Positions 1 to 8,463 of a DNA stretch of 64,000 nt are shown one piece after another. A program made the position numbers and the translations under genes. Within the stretch, counting starts at the first letter, position 1. Each line of letters starts with the position of its first letter. The notes under the pieces are model-generated. The model saw only the letters and a list, made by a program, of their open reading frames with translations. It was not told the DNA's origin and did no database searches. This DNA is from Clostridium manihotivorum (GTDB taxonomy: Bacteria > Bacillota > Clostridia > Clostridiales > Clostridiaceae): positions 2,869,776 to 2,933,775 of the forward strand of contig NZ_CP025746.1 in assembly GCF_004015185.1 (NCBI RefSeq), written 5' to 3'.

Positions 1-1
1 T

Positions 2-676
2 GCTGATATAATTGAAGAACTGGACAATAAGAGCCGTCATATTTTATTTAATAGCCTTAACAATCAAAAAGCGGCAGAAGTTTTTGAAGAGATAGAAACA
101 GATGTACAAGTCAACTTGATTAATTCTATGTCAGATCAAAAAGCTTCTGATATTTTAGAAATTATGCCTTCAGATGAAGTTGCCGATGTTCTTGAGGAAA
201 TGGAAGATTCTAGAGTAGAAAAGCTGTTAACTCAAATGGACAAGGAAAGTCAGGAAGAAATTAGAGAGCTTATGGAATACGAAAGAGATACCATAGGAAG
301 TATAATGTCGAAGGAATTTATAACTTTTTTACCAGACCTCACTGTGGATGAAGTTTCAAATTGGATGAGAAGTAATGTTCCTGATGAAGAAGAGGCATAT
401 TATATTTATGTTACTAACAGCAAGAATAATCTTTTAGGAGTAATACCTTTATTAAATATTATTACTTCAGATAGAGATACAAAATTGTACAATATAATGA
501 CAACTCAACCAAAGAGTCTTAAGGATGAAGATACCATAGGTGAAGCAATAGAGGCAATGGAAAAGTATAGCTTTATCTCAATGCCTGTGGTTGATGAAAA
601 TAACGAGCTAGTTGGTACCATATCACTCAATGATAGTGTTAGAGAGTATATTCCAGCAAGGAGGGTGGCACTATGA
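2..676 (+). CDS. MgtE N-terminal/CBS domain protein, 5'-truncated by window edge
   Basis: The reading frame is open from base 2 without a start, so the gene begins upstream of the window. The visible part has the helical repeats of the MgtE intracellular N domain (recurring 'Lxxl..ekaadvleem' patterns and the linker motif YERDTIGSIMSKEF). Two CBS halves follow, the second containing MPVVDENNELVGTISLND. It then stops without any of the MgtE membrane helices. In MgtE these two domains form the cytosolic Mg2+ sensor that gates the channel. The stop overlaps the start of the next gene in ATGA at 673-676, so translation is coupled to an Nramp-like transporter. The inference is a detached metal-sensing regulatory subunit for that transporter. 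Domain assignment is firm; the partnership is inferred from coupling. Confidence 0.85.
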   Translation, partial: ADIIEELDNKSRHILFNSLNNQKAAEVFEEIETDVQVNLINSMSDQKASDILEIMPSDEVADVLEEMEDSRVEKLLTQMDKESQEEIRELMEYERDTIGSIMSKEFITFLPDLTVDEVSNWMRSNVPDEEEAYYIYVTNSKNNLLGVIPLLNIITSDRDTKLYNIMTTQPKSLKDEDTIGEAIEAMEKYSFISMPVVDENNELVGTISLNDSVREYIPARRVAL

Positions 677-1223
677 CAGAAACATCATCCAGCAGATTCA
701 AAAAGATACTATTTATCATGACTATTATTGGACCAGGACTCATAACTGTAAATGCTGGTAATGATGCCGGTGGTATAGCAACCTATGCCTCAGTAGGGGC
801 ATCTTATGGATATAAGATGCTTTGGGGACTTCTTCTTATTACCTTTAGTTTAGCTGTAATTCAAGAGATGAATGCTAGAATGGCCATTGTTACTGGAAAA
901 GGATTAGCGGATTTAATAAGAGAAAGATTTGGAGTGAAGCTTGCATTATTTGCAATGCTTACCTTATTTATAGCAAACTTTGGAGTTTGCATAGGTGACT
1001 TTGCAGGTATAGCAGCAAGTATGGAACTGTTTGGAGTAAGCAAATATATATCAGTTCCTATAATGGCTTTTCTAGTTTGGTTCCTTATTACAAAAGGATC
1101 TTACTCAAAGATAGAAAAACTATTTCTTGCTTTTACCTTTGTATTTTTCTCATATATAATAACTTGTTTTATAGTAAAGCCAGATTGGCATCAAGTTATG
1201 AAAGCGACGTTTACACCTACTTT
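673..1223 (+). pseudogene. Nramp-family metal transporter, 5' part (split by IS4-family element)
   Basis: This is the N-terminal part of an Nramp (SLC11-type) transporter. Hydrophobic helices start at GPGLITVNAGNDAGGIATYA, which aligns with helix 1 of the family. The usual DPGN metal motif reads D-A-G-G, so the Asp is kept and the Asn is lost. The frame is cut after residue 183 by an insertion sequence at 1224 and picks up a stop inside it at 1236. Removing the element and one copy of its 9-bp duplication restores an uninterrupted frame of 416 codons, the usual Nramp length. The start overlaps the upstream stop by 4 bp. As it stands the transporter cannot be made whole. Confidence 0.85.
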
Positions 1224-1372
1224 CACTTTTGTTTAATCATTAAGTAATATTTCCATTGACTTTTTAAAAAAGGTCTTATTCGATAGTCAGGAATATAATT
1301 CCAGTAAAAACATACGTAGGCTCAGAATTTTTCAATGTAAATTTTAAAAAAAACTATATTTTAGTTTCATAT

Positions 1373-2509
1373 TTAGGAGCTATTAAAAATATCAGACCAT
1401 TTAAATTTGCTTGCTTCGTAAATTTCAAAGAAATTATTTTTTATAGCTCTCTTAATATTAATTAGTGAAATTTTTATTTCAACTAATTTCTCTATAATCT
1501 TAAATATAGCAAAAGTCATAATTCCAGTAATTATCTGAATCATTATTGCATTAAGTGAGCGACCTATAAAGGTTTTAAATTTTAGATTTTGCTTTATCCA
1601 CTTGAAGAAAATTTCTATTTCCCAGCGTTTTTTATAAAGCCAGGCTATTTCTTCACTAAAGAGTTCATCAATGTTTGTTATGAATGTTAACTCTTTACCA
1701 GTTTTGTCTAAGATTTTTATAAGGCGATAAGTCTCTTTGGTCTGATAAGTGTATAGAGATCCTAACTTTACTACCTTGTCGCATAATATTTGAGTTCCTA
1801 AATCCAAAAGTCTGTTATCACTACGGCTTATCCTTAAGTCTTTGACTTCAGTTACTACTGCATTATCCTTTAATCTAGTTACAAAGTATTTTTCATCTCT
1901 TGTATATTGGTCAAATTTTTTATAATCACTATATGCTTTGTCAAATACATAGATACAGTGCTTCGTATCCATCAAGGAATCCATTGTAGTCTTGTCGTGT
2001 TCGACAGCATTTGTTACAACAAATGCATCCGGAAGCCCATTATTTAAATCAAACCTTGTATGAATTTTTACACCTGCTTTAGTAGATCTAAATAGTGCCC
2101 AGTGATAAAGATTTAAACTCATGCTTATGGTGGTTGAATCTATTAGCTTGACAGGTCCGAAACGTTTTAACGATTCGTTTACTGAGCCTATATTTACAGC
2201 TTTATTAATAAGTTCAGTTAAAATTGGTAAAAACACTTCAAAATTTCTTTTGTTATTGTGATGTGATAAGGTACCCAAACTAACACTTACGATGATTGTT
2301 TTCAATTTCTTAGACATACAAATACCAGAACTTAGATCCCTTAAATTATCTTTTTGGAGTATATGATAGTAAATCATTGATTTTAAATGTTCTTTTGTGA
2401 AAAACTTAGAAACTTTATTGTCAGTATTTAGTTTAAATACTGAATATTTCAGTGTATCCCAATTGATAAACTCTATAATTTTATCGAATAATTTGATATA
2501 ATCAACCAC
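1373..2509 (-). CDS. IS4-family DDE transposase
   Basis: A 378-residue transposase with the IS4 DDE arrangement: first Asp in KLIDSTTISM, second in YVFDKAYSDYKKF, and the catalytic Glu in the Y-R-E-K signature YKKRWEIEIFFKWIKQ. The N-terminal 100 residues resemble the extra domain common in clostridial IS4 transposases. Translation starts at GTG 2509, preceded by AGGAGG about 11 bases upstream. No frameshift or stop interrupts it, so the element is probably active. The coding strand is opposite to the disrupted transporter gene. Confidence 0.92.
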   Translation of the reverse strand: MVDYIKLFDKIIEFINWDTLKYSVFKLNTDNKVSKFFTKEHLKSMIYYHILQKDNLRDLSSGICMSKKLKTIIVSVSLGTLSHHNNKRNFEVFLPILTELINKAVNIGSVNESLKRFGPVKLIDSTTISMSLNLYHWALFRSTKAGVKIHTRFDLNNGLPDAFVVTNAVEHDKTTMDSLMDTKHCIYVFDKAYSDYKKFDQYTRDEKYFVTRLKDNAVVTEVKDLRISRSDNRLLDLGTQILCDKVVKLGSLYTYQTKETYRLIKILDKTGKELTFITNIDELFSEEIAWLYKKRWEIEIFFKWIKQNLKFKTFIGRSLNAIMIQIITGIMTFAIFKIIEKLVEIKISLINIKRAIKNNFFEIYEASKFKWSDIFNSS

Positions 2510-2510
2510 G

Positions 2511-2576
2511 TAGCCAGTAACCTCCTTTGGGTTTATTGTTTTTTGGTGATTACATTAAATCAAAGGTTACTGGCTA
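2511..2576 (-). promoter_or_regulatory. Hairpin that can hide the transposase ribosome site
   Basis: TAGCCAGTAACC at 2511-2522 is the exact complement of GGTTACTGGCTA at 2565-2576, and the stem can extend by four pairs (TTTG/CAAA) around a small bulge. In minus-strand RNA that starts outside or at the edge of the element, the arm next to the GTG start contains the AGGAGG site, so folding would bury it. IS10 and other elements use this arrangement to block translation from read-through transcripts. The pairing is seen directly; the regulatory effect is inferred. Confidence 0.6.
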
Positions 2577-2673
2577 TTTCACGTCTAAATTTATGGTAAT
2601 TAGACAACTTATAACCATATTAAAATTGTCAATGGAAAGTTTAATCAAAGATTAAACGGTAGTGACCTACTTT

Positions 2674-3373
2674 AAAGTTCGATAAAGCCTTCATACTAAC
2701 TTTTATAGGGATGATAGGTACTACAATTACCCCATATATGCAGTTTTATCTTCAATCTTCAGTGGTTGATAAAGGACTTAAGCTGCAGGATTACAAATAC
2801 GAAAAGCTAGATGTTTATCTGGGAGCAATATGGGGAGACTTGGTTTCCTTCTTCATAATAGTATGTACTGCTGTTACTTTATATAAAGCAGGAATTAAAA
2901 TAGATAGTGCGGAGCAGGCTGCTACAGCCTTAAAGCCATTAGCTGGTAATTATGCATCAATACTTTTTGGAGCAGGACTGTTCGGAGCGTCTGTGCTTGC
3001 AACCATGATTATACCGCTATCAACCTCTTATGCTATATGTGAATCCTTTGGTTTTGAAAGTGGGTTAAACCATAAGTATAAGGAAGCACCAGCATTTTAT
3101 GGAATTTTCACTTTTATGATAATATTTAGTTCTATCTTAGTATTAATTCCACATGTATCCTTAGTTTCTATAATGCTTGTAACTCAGCAGATAGCTGGTA
3201 TACTTTGTCCAGTTATACTGATATTTATGGTGGTTCTTACTAACAATAAGGAGCTCATGGGTGAGCATGTTAACAATAAGGTTCAAAATATTATAATATG
3301 GATAACTGTGATTTTTATAGTTATTCTTTCCTTGGTGTTATTCCTATCACCTTTGATAAATTTAATATTATAG
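2674..3373 (+). pseudogene. Nramp-family metal transporter, 3' part
   Basis: This is the C-terminal two thirds of the transporter that starts at 673. It resumes in frame just after the second copy of the 9-bp duplication (residues LTFIGMIGTTITPYMQFYLQ). Helix 6 reads G-T-T-I-T-P-Y where classical Nramps have an A-T-V-M-P-H type motif, so the metal-binding Met and the His are both replaced. Loss of this Met is a hallmark of Nramp-related Mg2+ transporters (NRMT type), in keeping with the coupled MgtE-like regulatory protein. A downstream ATG at 2711 opens the frame, but a protein starting there would lack helices 1 to 5. Confidence 0.85.
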
Positions 3374-3383
3374 AAGGTAAAAA

Positions 3384-3424
3384 GATCTTCTGTGCTAAAT
3401 TATTTTTAGTACAGAAGATTTTTT
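3384..3424 (+). terminator. Intrinsic terminator after the transporter gene
   Basis: The inverted repeat ATCTTCTGTGCTA / TAGTACAGAAGAT is followed by a run of six T. It lies 11 bases after the transporter stop codon and would end the mgtE-like/Nramp transcript. Confidence 0.8.
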
Positions 3425-3677
3425 GTATTCTTTGAATCTTCTTAACAAGTTATGTTTTGTTTTATAGAATAATCATTGGAACCGCATGATTACTATATAT
3501 TTATATAAATATATGAATATTTAAATTTTTAATTTTAATATAGTACGTTTATATAATTTATTAAACTCTAGTCATGATTTAATTTAGTACCTAGACAATA
3601 GATTTAGTAATTAACAACAAATTCATTTAGGAAAGTCGCAGAAAAGTAGGACTTATTTATATAAATGGTTACATATA

Positions 3678-3706
3678 TTGACAACCATGTGAAAGCAAAC
3701 TACAAT
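3678..3706 (+). promoter_or_regulatory. Sigma-A type promoter for the ABC-2 operon
   Basis: TTGACA at 3678-3683, a 17-bp spacer and TACAAT at 3701-3706 match the housekeeping consensus closely. Transcription would begin near 3713 and leave a leader of about 230 bases before the ATPase gene. The rest of the 3427-3926 gap holds no gene I can support. Confidence 0.65.
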
Positions 3707-3941
3707 GAAAAAGTAAAACAAGTAAGTTTGAAAAAGGTGAGCCTAAGAATAATTTAAAGGAATTTATTAAAAGAAGCTCACTGAAGAATAGTATTCTGCA
3801 CTTTTATACTACTTTATGCAAGCGATTGCATAAAATGTGACAACTTATTTTAAACGGTATCATATAAGGAGTGGAAGATTTTACTTTTAAGGTAGCTTTT
3901 TAGCACTCTGAAGAAGAGTAAGGTTAATGGGGGGAGATAAA

Positions 3942-4949
3942 TTGATAATTTTAGAGGATGTATGTAAAGAGTTTAAAACGGTAAAGAAGCAGGAGGGGCT
4001 TAAGGGAGCTTTCAAAGGGTTGTTTTCTAGAGATTATACCCTTAAGAAGGCTGTAGATAAAATGAGCTTCACCATAAGTAAAGGAGAAATTGTTGGATAT
4101 ATTGGAGCTAATGGTGCTGGTAAGTCTACTACTATAAAGATGATGACTGGTATACTTACACCTTCTAGTGGCAAGGTTACAGTAGATGGTATTGTTCCTT
4201 ATGAAAATAGAACAGAAAATGCAAAGAACATAGGCGTTGTTTTTGGACAAAGAACTCAGCTGTGGTGGGATCTGGCGCTTAGAGAAACCTTTACTGTGTT
4301 AAAGGAGATTTATCAGGTATCAAATGAAGACTTTCAGTATAGAATGAAATTCTTAGATGAAGTGCTGGGCCTTAATGATTTTATGGCAACTCCAGTGAGA
4401 AGTCTTTCTTTAGGTCAAAGAATGAGAGCTGACCTTGCTGCCTCTCTGCTTCATAATCCGAAAATACTGTATTTGGATGAACCAACAATTGGTCTTGATG
4501 TTATGGTAAAAGAGAAGGTTAGGAAAGCTATAAAAGAGATAAATAAAGAGTTTGGTACCACTGTCATACTGACTACTCACGACTTAAATGATATAGAAGA
4601 ACTGTGTAATAGGATAATAATTATAGATAATGGCAAGAAGATTTATGACGGAAGTATTGATGAAATAAAAAGTGCCTTTGGCTATATGAATAAGGTTGAG
4701 ATAAAGATAAAGAGTGTTGAAGCTTTGAATAAGTTTAATATTAATCAATTATTAAATTCTTCTGAAGAGGATTTGTTTACTGAAGTAGTTGAAGATTCTG
4801 TAATAGTTAATTTTAATAAAAACAAAATTCCAGTATCTGATATAATTCAAGTTGTTATGAAGGAATGCGAAGTTCTTGATGTATCTATAAAGGAAACAAG
4901 CATTGAAGAAATAGTAAAGAAGATTTATAGGAATGAGGTGAATGTCTAA
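3942..4949 (+). CDS. ABC-2 type transporter ATP-binding protein
   Basis: ATPase of an ABC-2 exporter, the COG4586-type partner of the two permeases that follow. Walker A is GANGAGKST, the signature is LSLGQRMRADL, Walker B is ILYLDEPTIGLD, and the H-loop is TTHDLND. A C-terminal extension of about 80 residues follows the nucleotide-binding fold. The TTG at 3942 is preferred as start because a strong GGGGGGAG ribosome site ends 5 bases before it. An in-frame ATG at 3927 would overlap that site and adds only five residues. The stop overlaps the next start by one base. Substrate unknown; relatives are annotated as drug, lipid or antibiotic exporters. Confidence 0.92.
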   Translation: MIILEDVCKEFKTVKKQEGLKGAFKGLFSRDYTLKKAVDKMSFTISKGEIVGYIGANGAGKSTTIKMMTGILTPSSGKVTVDGIVPYENRTENAKNIGVVFGQRTQLWWDLALRETFTVLKEIYQVSNEDFQYRMKFLDEVLGLNDFMATPVRSLSLGQRMRADLAASLLHNPKILYLDEPTIGLDVMVKEKVRKAIKEINKEFGTTVILTTHDLNDIEELCNRIIIIDNGKKIYDGSIDEIKSAFGYMNKVEIKIKSVEALNKFNINQLLNSSEEDLFTEVVEDSVIVNFNKNKIPVSDIIQVVMKECEVLDVSIKETSIEEIVKKIYRNEVNV

Positions 4950-5767
4950 TGAAACGTTTAATGAAAGTATACCTACCTTTCTTTAAGTGTTCACTTCAAA
5001 GATTTATAGCTTATAGAGTAAATGTTTTAATGTTCATACTAGGCAATATAATATCTACCTTTGTAATCTATTATCTATGGAAGGCTATATTCGCCAATTC
5101 AGGACAGAGCATTTTAAATGGTTTTACTGCTACAGAGATGGCTTTGTATGTGTTTATGAGCAAGATAACAGCAGGGCTTTTGGATAATAATGCAACATAT
5201 CTAGTAGGTGGGGAAGTAAGAGATGGCTCCATAGCAATGACTTTGATTAAGCCTATAAATTTTATGGGAAGGGTACTTTTTCAAAGCTTTGGTGGCACAG
5301 CAGCTTTTATTATATTTGCCGCACTACCATTATGGATAATTTTGTTGATTGTAAGATTTGTAACCTTGGGAGAATTACCTCCTGATATAATTACTTTGGT
5401 ACTATATATAGTAAGCTGCATTTTAGCCTACTTTGTATTATTTTTCTTCAATTATTGCATAGGGCTACTTGCTTTCTCTTTTACAAATCTATGGGGTATT
5501 TCTCAGATACAAGCAGCTGTTATTGAATTTTGCTCTGGAGCTTTAATACCATTAGTATTTTTTCCTAACTGGTTTCAGAATGTACTTAAGTTTGTTCCGT
5601 TTTCATCAATGAATTATACACCAATAATGATATATTTAGGAAAGATAAGAGGACATGAACTTATAAATAGTTTAATAGTACAATTGGTATGGATAGTTTT
5701 ACTAGCGTTATTGAGCAATTTTATGTGGAATAGATCTATGAAGAGATTAACCATATTAGGAGGTTAA
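4949..5767 (+). CDS. ABC-2 family permease (COG4587-like)
   Basis: A 272-residue integral membrane protein with about six hydrophobic helices and no signal peptide. It matches the first of the two unequal permeases that accompany COG4586 ATPases: an N-terminal basic stretch (MKRLMKVYLPFFKCS), then helices separated by short loops, including a conserved-looking VRDGSIAMTLIKPINF cytosolic segment also seen in relatives. Its start overlaps the ATPase stop by one base, so expression is coupled. It should pair with the next permease to form a heterodimeric export channel. Substrate unknown. Confidence 0.88.
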   Translation: MKRLMKVYLPFFKCSLQRFIAYRVNVLMFILGNIISTFVIYYLWKAIFANSGQSILNGFTATEMALYVFMSKITAGLLDNNATYLVGGEVRDGSIAMTLIKPINFMGRVLFQSFGGTAAFIIFAALPLWIILLIVRFVTLGELPPDIITLVLYIVSCILAYFVLFFFNYCIGLLAFSFTNLWGISQIQAAVIEFCSGALIPLVFFPNWFQNVLKFVPFSSMNYTPIMIYLGKIRGHELINSLIVQLVWIVLLALLSNFMWNRSMKRLTILGG

Positions 5768-5771
5768 TGCT

Positions 5772-6560
5772 GTGAGATATATAAAACTTTATAAAAGATT
5801 TTTAATTCAGTATCTAAAAGGGCTTATGGAATATAAGGTGGATTTTTTGTTTGGGCTAGTTGGATTTTTCTTAATTCAAGCGTCAGGGATAGCTTTTATC
5901 AATTTAGTGTTTAAAAATATACCAAGCTTAAATGGATGGAGTTATTATGATATATTGTTTATTTATGGTTTTTCTCAACTGCCAAGAGGGCTTGATCATC
6001 TAATCATGGATAACATATGGATTTTTGCTAGAGACATGGTTATCCAGGGAACCTTTGATAGGTATCTAGTGAGACCTATCAATCCATTTTTTCAAGTCAT
6101 ATCTGAAAGATTTCAACCAGATGCTTTTGGCGAAATCATTGTAGGATTAATAATTTTAGCAATTTCTATACCTAAGATAAATATTACTATTTCAATTTTT
6201 AATATAATTATTTTTATAATACTGATAATTGCTGGTTCCGTTATTTATACCTCAATAAAGTTGTTTTTTGCATCCTTTGCTTTTTGGATAAAGAATTCAA
6301 TAAATCTTGTTTTTATGGTATACAACATAAGTACTTTTGCTAAATATCCAATTAGTATTTATCCTAAGGCAATAAGTGTGCTTGTTCAATTTATAGTGCC
6401 TTTTGCCTTTACAGCTTTTATACCAGCAGAATATATTTTAGGAAAAGTAAACTTTTTATATGGAGTATTAGGCACAGTGCTATGTGCTGCTATCGCATGG
6501 ATTCTAGCTTATGGACTTTGGACGAAGGGGATAAAAAGCTACGAAAGTTCTGGAAGTTAA
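5772..6560 (+). CDS. ABC-2 family permease (COG3694-like)
   Basis: Second permease, 262 residues, about six membrane helices. The motif FDRYLVRPINPFFQVI mirrors the I-K-P-I-N segment of its partner, as expected for the COG4587/COG3694 pair. It starts with GTG at 5772, four bases after the previous stop, with the ribosome site AGGAGG near the end of the upstream gene. It is the last gene of the three-gene operon and is followed by a terminator at 6631. Confidence 0.88.
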   Translation: MRYIKLYKRFLIQYLKGLMEYKVDFLFGLVGFFLIQASGIAFINLVFKNIPSLNGWSYYDILFIYGFSQLPRGLDHLIMDNIWIFARDMVIQGTFDRYLVRPINPFFQVISERFQPDAFGEIIVGLIILAISIPKINITISIFNIIIFIILIIAGSVIYTSIKLFFASFAFWIKNSINLVFMVYNISTFAKYPISIYPKAISVLVQFIVPFAFTAFIPAEYILGKVNFLYGVLGTVLCAAIAWILAYGLWTKGIKSYESSGS

Positions 6561-6630
6561 AAATGATATAGAAATATCTATTACCTATATTTTACTTATG
6601 AAATATTTTATAATAGATTTGTAATAAAGA

Positions 6631-6684
6631 TAAACCACTTCAATCTTAGATTAGATATAGTAAGCTTGAAGTGGTTTATTTTCT
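6631..6684 (+). terminator. Intrinsic terminator of the ABC-2 operon
   Basis: TAAACCACTTCAA at 6631-6643 pairs with TTGAAGTGGTTTA at 6666-6678, followed by T-rich sequence. Confidence 0.8.
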
Positions 6685-6737
6685 AATTGAAAAGTTATAT
6701 TAAATAGAATTGAATATTAAGTTATAGGAGAATAAAA

Positions 6738-7853
6738 ATGGATGGTAGCTATAATATATTAAGCGAGATAGAAAACGATACTAAAGATAATGTTGCAATT
6801 GAAATAGAGGCTATTTGTCAAAGATACTTTGAGAAAGAAAACTTTTCAGGAGTAGTACTAGTAAAAAGAGAAAATAACATTCTTTTTACTGAAAGCTATG
6901 GCTTTGCGCATAGAGGTTTTGAGATTAAAAATAGTTTAGATACAATGTTTGATACTGCCTCCATAACTAAGCTCTTTACTACTGTAGCAATATTGCAATT
7001 AGTTGATAAGAAGCTTCTGAGTTTAGAAGATAAAATAGTTGATATAATCGATCTAACAGGAACAGAAATTCCGTGGGATGTGACCATATTTCATTTACTC
7101 ACTCATACTTCAGGTATAGCAGATGATGCGGATGAAGAGGCTGGAGAAAAGTATGAGGATTTATTTATAAGTAAACCTAACTATTCAATAAGAAACTGCA
7201 GTGATTTTATCCCTCAATTCGCTTATAAAAAGCCCAATTTTAAAGCTGGCACTAATGTAAGATATAATAATTGCGCTTTTGTACTTCTTGGACTAGCTAT
7301 AGAGAAATTAACTAATAAGAGCTATAGAGAGTATGTAAGTGAGAATATATTTAAGGTTTGCGGTATGAGAAACACAAGGTTTTCTTCCAGAGATGATGGT
7401 GACGAAAAGATAGCAGAAGGTTATTATTCTGTTGTTAATAAAGATAGTAATACTATTAGTTGGAAGAAAAACATTTATTCCTATCCACCCATTGGTACAG
7501 CGGATGGGGGAGCTTTTACTACGGCCTATGACTTAGATGTTTTTATGAGACAGTTGAAAGCAGGAAAGCTTTTATCATATAAGTTAACCAGTGAAATAAT
7601 GAAATCTCAGGTTAATATAGAAAAAAACTGTGATGGTGGTAAGATTATAAATGGATATGGATTTCACTTTAAATACGATAAGAGAGAAAACTTAGTAAGT
7701 ATGTTTAAAGAAGGTGCAAATGCTGGCGTTGCAGCTATGTTTGCATATTATCCATCTATAGATACCACAAGTATAGTATTAGCTAATCAAACTTGTAATG
7801 TTTGGAAGCTACATGGTGAGGTAGAAGAAATTCTTTTAAATATGAAAGTATAA
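6738..7853 (+). CDS. Beta-lactamase-family serine hydrolase (class C/PBP4* fold)
   Basis: A 371-residue member of the beta-lactamase/D-Ala-D-Ala peptidase superfamily (PF00144 type). The nucleophile motif S75-x-x-K78 is in FDTASITKLFTT, and the Tyr-x-Asn motif is in VRYNNCAF. The third, KTG/HxG-like element is weak (KEGANAGVAAM). There is no signal peptide or membrane helix, so it is probably cytosolic and more likely an esterase or peptidase than a resistance enzyme. GGAGAA lies 7 bases before the ATG. It stands alone between a terminator and a repeat-filled gap. Confidence 0.85.
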   Translation: MDGSYNILSEIENDTKDNVAIEIEAICQRYFEKENFSGVVLVKRENNILFTESYGFAHRGFEIKNSLDTMFDTASITKLFTTVAILQLVDKKLLSLEDKIVDIIDLTGTEIPWDVTIFHLLTHTSGIADDADEEAGEKYEDLFISKPNYSIRNCSDFIPQFAYKKPNFKAGTNVRYNNCAFVLLGLAIEKLTNKSYREYVSENIFKVCGMRNTRFSSRDDGDEKIAEGYYSVVNKDSNTISWKKNIYSYPPIGTADGGAFTTAYDLDVFMRQLKAGKLLSYKLTSEIMKSQVNIEKNCDGGKIINGYGFHFKYDKRENLVSMFKEGANAGVAAMFAYYPSIDTTSIVLANQTCNVWKLHGEVEEILLNMKV

Positions 7854-7858
7854 ATTTA

Positions 7859-7990
7859 GGCTATGCTAAAGGGCCCTGTTGAAATCATGTGGTCAGTAAT
7901 CCGATACTTTAATGAGCTCAAGATAATTGCTCGATCATGTTGTATCTCACTAATTACAACTTCATTGCGACAATATTCTTAAACATAGTC
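7859..7990. repeat. Dispersed repeat family A, copy at 7.9 kb (about 130 bp)
   Basis: The left end GGCTATGCTAAAGG...TGTTGAAAT and the right end (complement of ATTCTTAAACATAGTC) are inverted versions of each other and match the ends of the longer copy at 35996-36235. The central part is partly palindromic. No coding potential. Other copies or fragments lie near 9897, 25387, 30507 and 32912. Confidence 0.6.
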
Positions 7991-8164
7991 TAAGTTTTAT
8001 TACCAATTGGTACATCTATTCCTCTGAACTGATACTACTTCAATCCTTAGACTCAAAGTAAAGCTCTTGATGAATCTAAGAAGACTTATTTTGATAGATT
8101 TCATTTTGAAGTATGATATCTATATATCTTTAAAATAGTCATATCATTTTTCCATAATTAAGGA

Positions 8165-8170
8165 TATAAT
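8165..8170 (+). promoter_or_regulatory. -10 element upstream of the cysS leader peptide
   Basis: A perfect TATAAT sits 30 bases before the leader peptide start. No good -35 hexamer is seen at the usual distance, so the exact start is uncertain. Confidence 0.45.
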
Positions 8171-8199
8171 ATAAGTATATTAAATTGTAGGGGGAATCA

Positions 8200-8247
8200 A
8201 TGATGTGTTGTTGCTGTTTATTTAATAAGTTTATATTAATAAAATAG
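8200..8247 (+). CDS. Cysteine-rich leader peptide upstream of cysS
   Basis: A 15-codon reading frame reads MMCCCCLFNKFILIK with four consecutive Cys codons (tgt tgt tgc tgt, 8206-8217). AGGGGG lies 5 bases before the first ATG, so it has a usable ribosome site. It is followed by a terminator-type hairpin at 8301-8337 and then by the gene for cysteinyl-tRNA synthetase. A run of cognate codons ahead of a terminator is the classical layout of a transcription attenuator, as in amino-acid biosynthesis operons. Here it would sense charged Cys-tRNA. The peptide itself probably has no other function. The frame and codons are seen; the mechanism is inferred. Confidence 0.75.
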   Translation: MMCCCCLFNKFILIK

Positions 8248-8258
8248 TATGGCAACAG

Positions 8259-8337
8259 GTCTGCGTTTTGATATAACCTATATAAAGTTTTGAATATTAT
8301 AAACTGTAGGCTTATTGTCTGCAGTTTTTATTTTTTT
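8259..8337 (+). promoter_or_regulatory. Transcription attenuator of cysS (terminator and competing antiterminator)
   Basis: AAACTGTAGGC (8301-8311) can pair with GTCTGCAGTTT (8317-8327) to form a terminator followed by a T-rich run to 8337. An upstream copy of the same arm, GTCTGCGTTT (8259-8268), can pair with the same AAACTGTAGGC strand and would exclude the terminator. Just upstream, GCAACA (8252-8257) can pair with TGTTGC (8209-8214) inside the Cys codon run, so a ribosome stalled there could change which fold forms. The pairings were found by eye and not energy-scored. Confidence 0.65.
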
Positions 8338-8463
8338 AGATATTATATTCAAAAGGATTGTTTAACATAATTGAAAAAATAAGCTAATGATAAAATTTAA
8401 GTCCTAAATTTATACGTCAACCACAGTAAATGAAGATAGAATCACAAAAAGGAGGAAGATTTG

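Larger units (their letters stand above)
1224..2664. mobile_element. IS4-family insertion sequence, complete (1441 bp)
   Basis: The element is bounded by 9-bp direct repeats acctacttt at 1215-1223 and 2665-2673. The two ends form imperfect inverted repeats of about 37 bp: the left starts CACTTTTGTTTAATC, the right complement starts CACTACCGTTTAATC, and both continue to a shared TTTCCATTGAC. I count 29 of 37 matching positions. It carries one intact transposase gene on the minus strand. A 9-bp duplication fits the IS4 family. The intact transposase, perfect duplication and clean host frame suggest a recent insertion. Confidence 0.93.
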
